In this document: positions 1 through 39,526 of the stretch, one piece after another
How the letters are laid out: each line of letters opens with the position of its first letter
How positions within the stretch are numbered: position 1 is the first letter of the stretch
Origin: Hormiphora californensis
Lineage: Eukaryota > Ctenophora > Tentaculata > Cydippida > Pleurobrachiidae
Length of the DNA stretch: 64,000 nt
Direction: 5' to 3'
Assembly: GCA_020137815.1 (NCBI GenBank)
Contig: CM035358.1
Coordinates: 3,678,292 to 3,742,291, forward strand
Position numbers and translations under genes: made by a program
The notes under the pieces: generated by a model
What the model saw: only the letters and a program-made list of their open reading frames with translations
Database searches by the model: none
What the model was told of the DNA's origin: nothing

Positions 1-847
1 CTCTGTCCTCTCCCTCTTGTGTATAGAGAGAGGCCGGTACAAATTTGACCCCTCCATAATTCCATATTTCCTGACACCCCACTCTGTATTAAACCCCAGT
101 TTCCCTCGTCCCATGCACGGTGCCCCTGAAGGACGTTCCACCTCGACCGAGCCCCCCAAAAAAACGAACGGTTGTGTGACCTAAAGGGGACCTCTGGGAA
201 CTACGCAGGACCGTGGGGGAAAATATATCATAGTAGCCTAAGGAGAAAATCGCATTTTCCCTCACACTGGCCAAATTCTACATTCCACACTTTCAAATCT
301 TATTTTTTCGGCCAAAATCAAGTCACCCTAGGGTTTTTTTGACACGCCGAATCGATTGCCGCTGGAATTGGAACTCTAAATCCACGGCAACATTGTTTAA
401 AATGGCGTTTTTTTGGGGTTTTTTTTTTGCGCTTTTTTTTGCCCTGAACTGCATTTATATGACGAGTGAGACTTCTGACTATATTTTTAAAGTGTTCCTC
501 GGTCGATTTTCTTCCCGATTCCAAATTTTTGTGAAAATCGGTTACCAAGTAGATAAACTGTTAAAAATACAGCACTAATGAAAAATGACTGTTTCAGATG
601 AGAACAATGTGACGCTCATACCTTTCCAAGTAGATCTCTTCCCAGGCAAGAAACAGTGCTACTGGTCGATCAAAACATGACTTCTACATTCCCTAGAGGA
701 TAGGAGGGAGTGGAACATGGTGAGTACAAAATTAAAATTGATTGCCAAGTTACATTAATTGTTAGACAGGATTAAATGTACGCAACCGGGTATAAAAAAT
801 TAAAAGTGTAAATGGTATAGTCATAAATAGTTTGTAATGCTGTGAGT

Positions 848-1160
848 CTATACATGAGAAGCGTTATAAGCTAGCCCCGCTCTTCCCAGCTGCAGTTTGT
901 AGTGGGGCGAGGTCATGTTGTTCACTTTGTAGTTGGACCACAGTGCATTCCAACTAGAATGTGCGTTCTCCAGCTCCTGCTCGGAGAACATCCCTAGAGG
1001 CCTACCCAAGTTATAATCTATGAACTCCTCCAAATGTTCCTCAATGATGTGGAACTTGGTGGTGGTGGATGTTCCATAGTAGGCCCTAAGTGTGGAGAGG
1101 CAATCCCTGAACTCCTGTATTGCCGACCTGTATCCTGATTGGAGAGAGGGTGGTAGATGC
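848..1160 (-). pseudogene. Coding-like fragment carried in both foldback arms
   Basis: One reading frame stays open through the left arm on the minus strand and is mirrored in the right arm on the plus strand (about 1270-1508, then 2391-2447). It contains the segments EEFIDYNLGRPLGMFSEQE, ENAHSSWNALWSNYKV and LGRAGLAYNASH, and ends at a stop. The composition looks like real protein rather than random translation. I have an impression of similar stretches in invertebrate transposon-associated proteins, but I cannot name the family. There is no start codon or complete domain, so I treat it as a fragment captured or retained by the element. Confidence 0.4.
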
Positions 1161-1687
1161 TACATTCGGACCATGATTTAGTGGCACCCCAATTTAGTGG
1201 CATCCCGATTTAGTGGTCAAAACCCTTTCCCGCAAGGATGTCCGAATGTAGCATCTACCACCCTCTCTCCAATCAGGATACAGGTCGGCAATACAGGAGT
1301 TCAGGGATTGCCTCTCCACACTTAGGGCCTACTATGGAACATCCACCACCACCAAGTTCCACATCATTGAGGAAAATTTGGAGGAGTTCATAGATTATAA
1401 CTTGGGTAGGCCTCTAGGGATGTTCTCCGAGCAGGAGCTGGAGAACGCACATTCTAGTTGGAATGCACTGTGGTCCAACTACAAAGTGAACAACATGACC
1501 TCGCCCCCCAGTGTCAAAGTATCTCAATCCGACTAGGATCCTGAATTTTTTTCAAAAATTTGACTAGGATGGAAACAAATTTTTCTATTTTAATAATTAA
1601 GTTTCAACGCATTGATTAATTTAAAACTAGATTATTATATAAAAAACAAAACATTTAAAAAAAATTAAAAAAACGCTTTGGATTTTT

Positions 1688-1760
1688 GTCAAACCCGAGG
1701 ATCGATCCCAGGTCTCCCGCTTGACAGGCGAGAATCATACCACTAGACCACCAACCTTGT
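1688..1760 (-). pseudogene. tRNA-like sequence, anticodon GTC (Asp-like)
   Basis: The minus strand reads TGGTCTAGTGGTATGATTC (D-arm/A-box), then an anticodon loop CTGTCAA within a TCTCGC/GCGGGA stem, then a T-arm with GGGATCGATCCTC (B-box-like). The acceptor strands do not pair properly, so this is a degenerate tRNA or tRNA-derived repeat inside the nested element. The backbone resembles both Asp and Gly tRNAs. Confidence 0.6.
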
Positions 1761-2057
1761 GCTCTTTTCACTATTCAGCGCTGTATATAATGTTTGGATC
1801 TCTAGTCTACAAAGCATGACTTTTCAGCAATTAGTTTATCGTGCGCTGCGGGATCCGTGACTATCACAGGATACCTCCTAGGCTCCCTCTCTACCGACTA
1901 GAGATCCTGACATCGATGAGCGAGATCTCACACATATGTACTGACAAGCGTTCTTCTATGATATTGTGATGTTATCACTATCAGTGGCATGTTACAACAC
2001 ACTGGTATGAATAAAGAGAGAGAGAGAAAAATCATGAAAGTAAAAAGTAAGCCAAAT

Positions 2058-2130
2058 CACCCCATCCGGATTCGAACCCTGATCATCGGGGTGAGAGTCC
2101 ATGGTGTAACCACTACACCACTGATGGAAA
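2058..2130 (-). pseudogene. tRNA-like sequence, anticodon CTC (Glu-like)
   Basis: The minus strand contains GTGGTGTAGTGGTTACACC (A-box), an anticodon loop CTCTCAC and GGGTTCGAATCC (B-box). The anticodon and T stems are only partly paired; the acceptor pairs over about six positions. Probably a tRNA-derived piece used by the element and not a functional tRNA gene. Confidence 0.6.
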
Positions 2131-3942
2131 ATGTAAGCAGTAAGAATGGTGGTGAAAATCAGAGCAAAACAATGTTCTGGAAATTAGAGAAAATGCATAA
2201 ATGGTGATTTGAAGTTTGTCATCCCTATTTACCTTGTTTTTTTTAAATGTGCTACAACAGTAAATATACCATTTTCTCAATTTCTCACTATAATTTTCCC
2301 ATTTTAGAAAATTGACTAGATATTTTGGCGCTAAAATTGACTAGCAGCCAGGATCCCCGGATACCCGAACTTTGACACTGGGCCTCGCCCCACTACAAAC
2401 TGCAGCTGGGAAGAGCGGGGCTAGCTTATAACGCTTCTCATGTATAGACTCACAGCATTACAAACTATTTATGACTATACCATTTACACTTTTAATTTTT
2501 TATACCCGGTTGCGTACATTTAATCCTGTCTAACAATTAATGTAACTTGGCAATCAATTTTAATTTTGTACTCACCATGTTCCACTCCCTCCTATCCTCT
2601 AGGGAATGTAGAAGTCATGTTTTGATCGACCAGTAGCACTGTTTCTTGCCTGGGAAGAGATCTACTTGGAAAGGTATGAGCGTCACATTGTTCTCATCTG
2701 AAACAGTCATTTTTCATTAGTGCTGTATTTTTAACAGTTTATCTACTTGGTAACCGATTTTCACAAAAATTTGGAATCGGGAAGAAAATCGACCGAGGAA
2801 CACTTTAAAAATATAGTCAGAAGTCTCACTCGTCATATAAATGCAGTTCAGGGCAAAAAAGCGCAAAAAAAACCCCAAAAAACGCCCATTTTAACAATGT
2901 TGCCGTGGATTTAGAGTTCCAATTCCAGCGGCAATCGATTCGGCGTGTCAAAAAAACCCTAGGGTGACTTGATTTTGGCCGAAAAAATAAGATTTTGAAA
3001 GTGTGGAATGTAGAATTTGGCCAGTGTGAGGGAAAATGCGATTTTCTCCTTAGGCTACTATGATATATTTTCCCCCACGGTCCTGCGTAGTTCCCAGAGG
3101 TCCCCTTTAGGTCACACAACCGTTCGTTTTTTTGGGGGGCTCGGTCGAGGTGGAACGTCCTTCAGGGGCACCGTGCATGTTTCATTTTATTCGCCTGTAT
3201 ATATGCTGATGTTTATGTGTATTCTTCTCTCCAAATTATCTTAGCTAACTCATTCTCTGTGTATGCTACAGTAATTTCGTCTTTGTGGCCTCCCTTTGTT
3301 TTCCTAAATTACTAAATTACTTGCTTTCTCTCTTATTTTAGTATTTTACTCTCTTTCTATCCTTCTATCCTTCTATCCTTCTATCCGCCCTCCATCCGTA
3401 TACAGACCAACAAACACAAATATCATCAGCAAATCGTAGAAGATGATTTTAAAAGTTCGGCATTCTACCGATTGTTCGTCCTCAGTTTTAAACAAGTTAC
3501 TACAGTACTAGAGAATAGTACTTGCTGGCCTGTTTGGTATGCAGACTGAGACTGCTACACATATTGAAAGGTGTGAAAAAGCACACACTGTTACAGATAC
3601 ACACAGACCTAGAGAAACGTCCATCTGACCATGCGCTGCTAGGTACTATCCAGTACTTAAAACAAACAGAACTAAGTGTCCTGGTAGGACGAGTGCTATT
3701 ATAGTTCTGTCATCCTGACAGCCTGTCTGGCCCAACTGTGCAATGTCCCCAGTTGTTGTAAAACCACACTTGTTACGCATAGCTGCATACCACACCAAAT
3801 GTATGTGTGTGTTCTCAAATATCCCTATATATGGGCTAAGGTGTGTGCAGTTAACGTGTGTTCTAAGTGATGCCTCACACACACATAGAAACCCAGCAGT
3901 TAGGGTCGATTATGTTGTTTGGCATGGTCCACTAACCTTCTT

Positions 3943-4044
<102 letters not shown>

Positions 4045-4808
4045 CCTTTCTTTACACGATCTCTCTCACATTCTCTCGCTATCTTTCCCTCTCTTTTCCT
4101 CTCTATCTTCATCTCTGTATCCTTATCTTCATCTCTCTCACTCTCTATATCTCTCTCTCACTCTCTATATCTATCTCTCCTTCCCATAGTAGGTGGCCTT
4201 GCTATCCTACACACATGTCAATGACGCCACCCATTCCGTCACTTTGCACCCTAATTAACCAATTGTAGGCCACAAGTCACGGTAATTAGGGCACCCCTAC
4301 TGGTTGGTGATGCAGGCACACCATCTGCTGCTGTAATTGCTGTGTCAAACCATATTCTACCGCCAAAAACCATTCCCTAACAGAACAGTAGCGCGCGGCG
4401 CTATGTTTCTCATAATCGCGCATTGTTAGCACTTGGGTTGCGCGCTTCCAAATGTGTATGAGTTTTGCAGCTGCGAGACGGGAGGTTGTTGTTGCAAGGG
4501 ACCGGTAATAGCAGTTCTGATCCGAAATGCGATTATTATATCCCGGTGTTAGGTTATTGATCGGATAATATACCGTAGATCATCAAACATTCCACACATT
4601 CCAGAACAACGTTTATTTAGTGGGTCGTTCTCTCTGTTTGGTCACCGCGTACATCTCTCCCGACCCTCATTTCCCACGGATGTGGTGGTTGTTGTGCGGT
4701 TTGATACAGGATGCCCCATTGTGTTGAATTAGAGGTGTTTTTCTTGCATGAACCACATACCACACCCATTTAGTTTTCACGCGTGCGGTACATCCTTATT
4801 TTATTACA

Positions 4809-5086
<278 letters not shown>

Positions 5087-5510
5087 AGAGGTAACTAGAA
5101 GAAGTGTCACTTCTCTCTTCGTTATCTCTCTCTCCTATTACGTGTGCTACGTGTGCTGTCTCTTGAAGCCGTATTGCAGCCGAGTGTTACAATTTTAGAC
5201 TTTTACCTCAATTTTTCACATTACCGTCTCCTAGGAAAATTTGAATGAACTTCAACCCTACTACTTATTGAGTCTCCTGACACTGTGTCCGTAATTAAAA
5301 CTAAAAACACCAGTTAGTCACTCACATTAGTCACTTTAGGAATGTGCGAAATGTTCGAAAATATTCCACTAAGGCCCAGATACAAAAGTACCACTTTCTT
5401 CTTGTTTTCCTACATAGCACAGCCCCACCACCCCTAAACCAGTTCACTCGATCATACTATATTAAATATATTGATTTCTCTCTAACCACGTCCCTCTTTC
5501 CCCCGTTCAG

Positions 5511-27778
<22,268 letters not shown>

Positions 27779-28044
27779 GAGCTCTGCAGTTTCACTCTCT
27801 GCAGAGAGAACATAACAAGGACCCTGAGATCACTTCTCCCAATCGTCTAGGGAGACTGAGTCTCAGACTCCTGGAAGATTAAAAGAGAGACGTTATTATA
27901 AAGACAATGTACCGCCGTCCACCATGAGACTTTCTGATATTGTTGGTTGTGTCAGTACAGGGTGTGAGAGAGTGCTTATTATATATTTGTTGAAAATATA
28001 TTTCTCAACCCCCCGTTAAAATATCGTGAGTTTTGGAGTTTGTT

Positions 28045-28050
28045 AATAAA
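28045..28050 (+). terminator. Candidate poly(A) signal for RAPGEF1
   Basis: AATAAA lies about 270 bp after the stop at 27778, with a second AATAAA near 28070. First convincing signal downstream of the gene. Confidence 0.5.
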
Positions 28051-28409
28051 ACGGGTTACCAGTGAAGTAAATAAAATAAACAGCTGACAGCGGGGCGAGG
28101 TCACCTCGGAGGTTGGTGCACCCGGGTGGGCCTTGTTGAGTAAGGTAACAAGTTGGATCCATTGCAACCTATTCTCGCTCCGCGAATAGTATGTGAGATC
28201 GAACTCGGTCGCTGCGCGACCTCGATCGAACTCAGTCATCAATGTGGCCAAGGTAACGAGGTGGGTCAGGTAACTCAAGCAAGTGGGAAAGTTTCTTAGA
28301 GATAAGGAGGGTCAAAATGGGAAAGTTTCTTAGAGATAAGGAGGGTCAAAGTGGTAAAGTTTCTTAGAGATAAGGAGGTTCAAAGTGGGAAAGTTTCTTA
28401 GAGATAGGA

Positions 28410-28509
28410 NNNNNNNNNNNNNNNNNNNNNNNNNNNNNNNNNNNNNNNNNNNNNNNNNNNNNNNNNNNNNNNNNNNNNNNNNNNNNNNNNNNNNNNNNNN
28501 NNNNNNNNN
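28410..28509. other. Assembly gap (100 N)
   Basis: Exactly 100 Ns within the satellite, so the true array length is unknown. Confidence 1.
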
Positions 28510-28832
28510 AAAGTTTCTTAGAGATAAGGAGGTTCAAAGTGGGAAAGTTTCTTAGAGATAAGGAGGGTCAAAGTGGGAAAGTTTCTTAGAGATAAGGAGG
28601 GTCAAAGTGGGAAAGTTTCTTAGAGATAAGGAGGTTCAAAGTGGGAAAGTTTCTTAGAGATAAGGAGGTCAAAGTGGGAAAGTTTCTTAGAGATAAGGAG
28701 GGTCAAAGTGGGAAAGTTTCTTAGAGATAAGGAGGTTCAAAGTGGGAAAGTTTCTTAGAGATAAGGAGGTCAAAGTGGGAAAGTTTCTTAGAGATAAGGA
28801 GGGTCAAAGTGGGAAAGTTTTCTTAGCAGAGA

Positions 28833-29918
28833 GGGGGTGGTTTACACAAAGTTGTTTACATAGTTGTTTACAAGTTTACATTTAATGTTACAATTTAGTG
28901 TTACAAAGTGTTACAAAGTGTTACATATTGTTACATAGTATTACAAAGTGTTACAAAGTGTTACAAAGTGTTACAAAGTGTTACATAGTGTTACAAAGTG
29001 TTACATAGTGTTACAAAGTGTTACATAGTGTTACAAAGTGTTACAAAGTGTCACAAAGTGTTACAAATTGTTACAAAGTGTTACAAATTGTTACAAATTG
29101 TTACAAAGTGTTACAAATTGTTACAAAACACAAGGATTTGTAGCGAAGCAAATTTTCAACGGTTGGTGAATAAGTAATTTGAACGACTTTGGTGTCTTTC
29201 TAGAACACATCTAAAAGTTTTAAATCATTTCTAGGGTTAAAACATACACTTTTTTACTAATTTGCGGATGTTTTGAGCCTCCGATGTCATCGACTGTGGA
29301 AATCAGGGCTGAAATAGTCCATTTGGTAAAGAAAAATATGAACTTTAGACAACGGTAAAGTTTTTAGAGTGATATTAGAAGTATTGTGCCTCTCAGAGGC
29401 CCCCAATGTGCTGAGTCACCTGTGAGTTGTGACCCAATTGACTTTTTTTCATTGGTAATCGATTCTTTGTACTTAATAAGATGATATACGACGTTTCTGT
29501 TGGAAAAAGAAATAAAATTTTTCCAAAATCAATTTTTTGGTCAAAGATTGAAAATGTGCTTCGCTACAAATCCTTGTATTTTTGTAACAATTTGTAACAC
29601 TTTGTAACAATTTGTAACACTTTGTGACACTATGTAACACTTTGTGACACTTTGTAACAATTTGTAACACTTTGTAACACTATGTAACACTTTGTAACAC
29701 TATGTAACACTTTGTAACACTATGTAACACTTTGTAACACTTTGTAACACTATGTAACACTTTGTAACACTATGTAACACTTTGTAACACTATGTAACAC
29801 TTTGTAACACTTTGTAACACTATGTAACACTTTGTAACACTTTGTAACATGTAACGTGCACAAAAAGTTTTCTGCACATGTTACAAAGTGTTACAAAGTG
29901 TTACGTGTCACCCCCCCC
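28833..29918. mobile_element. Foldback with arms of tandem TGTTACAAAG repeats
   Basis: The left arm is GGGGGTGG, then dozens of GTTACAAAGT-type 10-11-bp repeats, then an ACAAGGATTTGTAGCGAAGC segment. The right arm mirrors this and ends GTGTCACCCCCCCC. The middle (about 29160-29540) is unique AT-rich sequence. The insertion splits the 34-bp satellite. The flanks (TTAGCAGAGA and TAGAGATA) resemble a duplicated satellite motif but are not identical. Confidence 0.8.
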
Positions 29919-30482
29919 TAGAGATAAGGAGGTCAAAGTGGGAAAGTTTCTTAGAGATAAGGAGGGTCAAAGTGAGAAAGTTTCTTAGAGATAAGGAGGG
30001 TCAAAGTGGGAAAGTTTCTTAGAAATAAGGAGGGTCAAAGTGGGAAAGTTTCTTAGAGATAAGGAGGGTCAAAGTGGGAAAGTTTCTTAGAGATAAGGAG
30101 GGTCAAGTGGGAAAGTTTCTTGAAGATAAGGAGGTTCAAAGTGGGAAAGTTTCTTAGAGATAAGGAGGGTCAAAGTGGGAAAGTTTCTTAGAGAAAAGGA
30201 GGGTCAAAGTGGGAAAGTTTCTTAGAGATAAGGAGTGTCAAAGTGGAAAAGTTTCTGAGAGATAAGGAGGGTCAAAGTGGGAAAGTTTCTTAGAGATAAG
30301 GAGGGTCAAAGTAGAAAAGTTTCTTAGAGATCAGGAGGGCCAAAGTGGGAAAGTTTCTTAGAGATTAGGAGGGTCAAACTGGGAAAGTTTCTTAGAGATA
30401 AGGAGGGTCAAAGTGGGAAAATTTCTTAGATATAAGGAGGGTCAGAGTGGAAAAGTTTCTTAGAGATTAGGTGGGTCAAAGT

Positions 30483-30567
30483 GGGGGGGGGGGGGGGGGC
30501 TGAAGTTTTTGAAGTCGACTTCAAAAACTAAAATGGGTAGGAAACTTCAACTTCAGCCCCCCCCCCC
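30483..30567. mobile_element. Minimal poly-G TIR derivative
   Basis: 17 G, then CTGAAGTTTTTGAAGTCGAC, closing with CTTCAACTTCAG and 11 C. The ends are the same as those of the element at 5687-6893, with almost no interior (85 bp). No target duplication could be read. Confidence 0.7.
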
Positions 30568-30845
30568 ACGGGGACCCCTATCATATCGCCTGTCCCGAAT
30601 TCCCGGTTGTCTTTAGCGCTGTGCCAGTGGCAGTGCCACATATGGGCCATTTTTATTCCCTTTAGCCCCTCCCTCTTTTAACAAAAGAAAATTACTACAT
30701 TTTAAGTCGGTGGAAAATGTAACAAATGGCTATTTAACAACAACAACTTCAACACATCTCATGATAATTCATGATCTCTCAGCTGCGTGTGTACACAGTG
30801 CACACCTATAGTATGACAACAGAACTGCCTGCCCTTCGACGGTGA

Positions 30846-30903
30846 ACTGTCTGGCGAGTGGCGACGTCGCAGACCAGATCTGAGTAGGGCCGCCAGACAG
30901 CAC
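30846..30903. repeat. Copy of CTGTCTGGCG repeat family
   Basis: CTGTCTGGCG and CGCCAGACAG form its inverted ends, with an AGATCTGAGTAGGG core. Confidence 0.6.
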
Positions 30904-31090
30904 CGGTTAGTGCACCGTGGTCCGTGCACGTCTCTGACAAGAAGTAAAGCATACACGCTGAGAGTGGGTGACAATGTATAATTTGAGCTAACACAGGAGA
31001 TATATACACACATGTATATATAGTCCTCTCTGCAGCATCAATCTGGCATTCTGGGCTGCTTGAATGAGCTGCAAAGACCATGTTATGAGC

Positions 31091-31150
31091 TCTCTGGCGG
31101 TGCCAGACCACCCGACAGTGCGTGCAGGTCGGGTCGGAACCGCCAGACAA
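31091..31150. repeat. Copy of CTGTCTGGCG repeat family
   Basis: TCTCTGGCGGTGCC and GGAACCGCCAGACA form inverted ends around CCCGACAGTGCG. Confidence 0.6.
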
Positions 31151-31626
31151 GTGGTGATATGAAAAATATCATAATACAAAAAACTCTACACCCAATCCAA
31201 TCATACACTTCTCTCTCATATTCAGAGCGAATATAATATAATAGCGGCCTTTAAAACATAGATTGTGATAAAAGTGGTGTACATAAGGGGTGATATATAT
31301 TATATGTAATACAATTCTCTCTCAAAAACACTCATTTTCTAGATATTCGTATAAACGGTTGATTATACACACTTGGAGCGCAAAAAAACTTAGCACTTAA
31401 CGGTTACAAAAAATTTCCTATGGTTTTGTTTGAGGTAACACAATTATTGTTTTTAAGGAACCAAGTATCCCCTAGAAGTATTGATAAGAGTCCCCTTTTA
31501 TCATGGCTTTGGATTCTTGCCAAACGAGGCTCCCTCTCTCTCCAAGGATCGCCTCGTATTTTCAGTCCTCGCTGTTAAAGGCAAGAGCTATAATAGTCCC
31601 GCATCCCTGGATCAATCCAAACTAAA

Positions 31627-36541
<4,915 letters not shown>

Positions 36542-37093
36542 GGCGACACTTCCTAGCTAGCTAGAATAGTTAGAGATGGGTTAGTATTGGCGAGCTAGAG
36601 CTGAGGTAGGAGGGATGTAGGATACTTAGTATTAGGAATCTAGCTAGCTACATAGCTAGAACAGTTAGACGGATAGGTTATTATTGGTGAGATAAACATA
36701 GCTAGAGGTAGGAGGGATGTAGGATATATTAGGATTGGGAACCTAGCTAGCTAGAGCGTTGGATGGGTAATTATCGGTGTGGTTTTAGGGCCGGTGTAAC
36801 GAGAAAGAGGGATATTTAAATGCAAAGAAGGGAGTAACGAACGATAGAAGGAAGGATGTTCTAAATCCCGTTCTAAATACAATAATGTAGTTATATGGTA
36901 ATCATGTGTACACGATCTCGAAGTTATGTAAGAAATACAAGGATAAAATAATGCCAAGAAATGTCGAACAGCACAATGCAAGTAGTGTCGTTCCATATTA
37001 GATCGCCGGGGAGAAGTGAGAGAGTGGTAGAGGGATAAAAAGAGAACGAGAGAGTAAGTGAGAGAGATCAGATAGTAAGCGGTTCAAATGGGC

Positions 37094-37094
<1 letters not shown>

Positions 37095-37178
<84 letters not shown>
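37095..37178. repeat. (AG)n microsatellite
   Basis: Intergenic AG tract. Confidence 0.98.
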
Positions 37179-37181
<3 letters not shown>

Positions 37182-37804
37182 GCCAATGACACAAAATGAC
37201 AGGGTGAACATAATGTGGGCAATATAACCAGCAATCACGAGGCAACATGGTAACATTTACAAGGCAGTAACTGGGCTATAATGAATTGAAGAGCGAGAGA
37301 GGGCCGATTGAGAAGAGAGTGGAGCAGGATAGATGAGAAGCGAGATAGAGCTTGTCATTTTCGGCGAGCAGCACCATGAATAGCTCTCAGTTACTAACCA
37401 CACAACACGCGACATTGAGTCTAACATGTCGACTGAGATGATGCAGAATCGACTACATGTTACTTTGGATGATGCACTCTCTCACCAAGAGATAAATACC
37501 ACAGCGATATCTAGCATGATCGCCTAGCAGGTTGTGAAATACATAAACGCTTTGTTTGGCGAGAGAGAGAGTGAGAGACAAACACCATGCGAGAAAAGAT
37601 GTTGGGGATAAGAGAATTGAGTGAGCGAGAGAGAGAAGAAAAGATAATGACTGGGATCTTTTACAAAAGACACCTACATATTATATTTATTATATGCATT
37701 CAGTAAAGTATTAAAATAAGCGGCTGAGAGTTGAGAATAGCTGCTAAGTGCATCTTTGGAGTGGTATGTGGTTCTATTATCGATCTACAGAAATCCCTGC
37801 ATAA

Positions 37805-37869
37805 CTGTCTGGCAGCACCAACCCGATCTGAGCACACTGTCGACAAAACGGGGTCTGGTGCCGCCAGAA
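37805..37869. repeat. Copy of CTGTCTGGCG repeat family
   Basis: CTGTCTGGCAGCACC and GTCTGGTGCCGCCAGA as inverted ends; ATCTGAGCACACTGTC core. Confidence 0.6.
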
Positions 37870-38049
37870 ATCTCTGCAGAAGGTCTGTATATATATGAAG
37901 CTGCAGCAGGTATGTTGCAATATGGCGTCGTGACGTCTATGAAGGAGAAAGTGCTAATCAACAAATTATGGGGCTGCCAGGTAAACAATACAACTGGGTA
38001 CCGCGCCTGGTATTGTTATAATACTGGAATTGGGGTTGGGTTGGGTGGG

Positions 38050-38182
<133 letters not shown>

Positions 38183-38588
38183 TAGAGAGAGTGATTGGGA
38201 TAGATAACGCAGTTCGAGGTCACAAGCTAGAGGCAGTTAGAGCTAGGCACCGAGCCACTGATTTTGAAATATTCAGCGAACTGTTTGTAGATTTCTCGGT
38301 AACAAACCAAGCAATTTCAGATCGAAAGAGGGCCTGAGAGAGAGAGACTTATTGGTTAAAGAAATAAAGAGAGATTCAGAGATATATCTCTCCCATATAT
38401 ATGTGGAGAGAGGTAATGATAAAGCTTGTACAAATATAGCTAGAGCGCATTTGATAATTGCTTGCTACAATATCACTTTCAGAAACATGTATCTCTCGCT
38501 CAGAGTCACACTAAAACAGTTATAATAAATTAGAAGTAAAAAGTTAAATAATTTCTTTAAGAAAACTAAAAAAATCCACGGTCCTCTC

Positions 38589-39292
38589 TCATGCCTCTGC
38601 CCGTTTCTCCTGCCGCTGTTCCAGCTGAAATGAGGAGTTGTATGTGGTGGAAGATAAATATAAAACTGAGGGGAGGGATAACGCGGGCGACAAGCAGGTC
38701 ATGCGGTAGATAAGAAGTGAGACCATTATTGCAGAGTTTGGAAAGGAGAGAGGAAGGTAGAGAGATAAAGGGAGGTAGAGAGGGGGAGGGAGAGAGAGAA
38801 AGGGAGGTAGAGAGGGGGAGGGAGAGACGGGTGTTCTGAGATAGGAACGTGAGGAAAACTTTCAACTCATCTGATGGACAGCTTACAACGGGTGAGGCGC
38901 CACATACATACTATGCTTTATGATAAACCAAGCACGGAATAACTCAGAATAATTATTACATTACGCATAAAACAGTTTTTATTAATGTAATATTATGTAC
39001 CTCAAAGTCTATCCTCTCCTTAGCATTTAGCACCTTATCCTGAATGTATTTGGAGCCGAATCCATTATTCTTTGGGTCTTTCTTATCATTCATCTGGGAA
39101 AATAGAAATGACTTGAACTGGAAAGATATAAAGTATGCTTGAGAAATGACTTGAGATGGAATAAGAATATGACAAAGGCTGTCTACAGATGAGATATATA
39201 ATGAGCTTGAGGGTATAATTGTATTGATAATATATCAGCGGTGACTTTGGTCATCAGCCAGACAATGATCTTTGTGCAGTCTGCAGGAGCAT

Positions 39293-39356
<64 letters not shown>

Positions 39357-39457
39357 GAGAGTGTAGATATGCGAGAGGAGCTATACTATCTCTCTCCTCT
39401 CGCTCTCTCTCTCTCTCTCGCTCTCGCTCTCGCCCTCTATCTCTCTCCTCTCTCTCT

Positions 39458-39526
<69 letters not shown>

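Larger units (their letters stand above)
1508..2382. mobile_element. 875-bp TIR element nested in the foldback
   Basis: The uninterrupted left arm shows the target as ACCTCGCCCCACTAC. In the right arm CCTCGCCCC occurs at 1499-1507 and again at 2383-2391, a perfect 9-bp target duplication (8 bp if one C is given to the element). The insert has termini CCAGTGTCAAAG and CTTTGACACTGGG. It encodes no transposase but contains two tRNA-like segments. Non-autonomous DNA element; 8-9 bp duplications fit MULE, Merlin or hAT-like transposition. Confidence 0.85.
112..3179. mobile_element. Long foldback (inverted-repeat) element
   Basis: The sequence from 112 reads back in reverse complement from 3179, starting with CATGCACGGTGCCCC. 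The left arm runs to about 1169 and the right arm starts at about 1241. The spacer between them is about 70 bp and holds three copies of a GATTTAGTGGCA-like motif. The right arm is split by the separate insertion at 1508-2382. Without that insertion the element is about 2.2 kb with arms of roughly 1.05 kb. CATG at both ends is self-palindromic, so a target duplication cannot be assigned. Near-identity of the arms suggests recent formation or gene conversion. Superfamily unknown. Confidence 0.85.
28290..30482. repeat. 34-bp satellite array
   Basis: Unit GGGAAAGTTTCTTAGAGATA followed by AGGAGGGTCAAAGT, repeated to about 28820 and again from about 29920. The two blocks are separated by an inserted foldback. 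The copies are very similar on the left and more diverged toward the right edge. The assembly gap falls inside the left block. Confidence 0.95.

Noticed and set aside
28290-30480. CRISPR-like look of the regular 34-bp array
   Set aside because: Units are contiguous with no variable spacers, and the genome is eukaryotic; it is a satellite.
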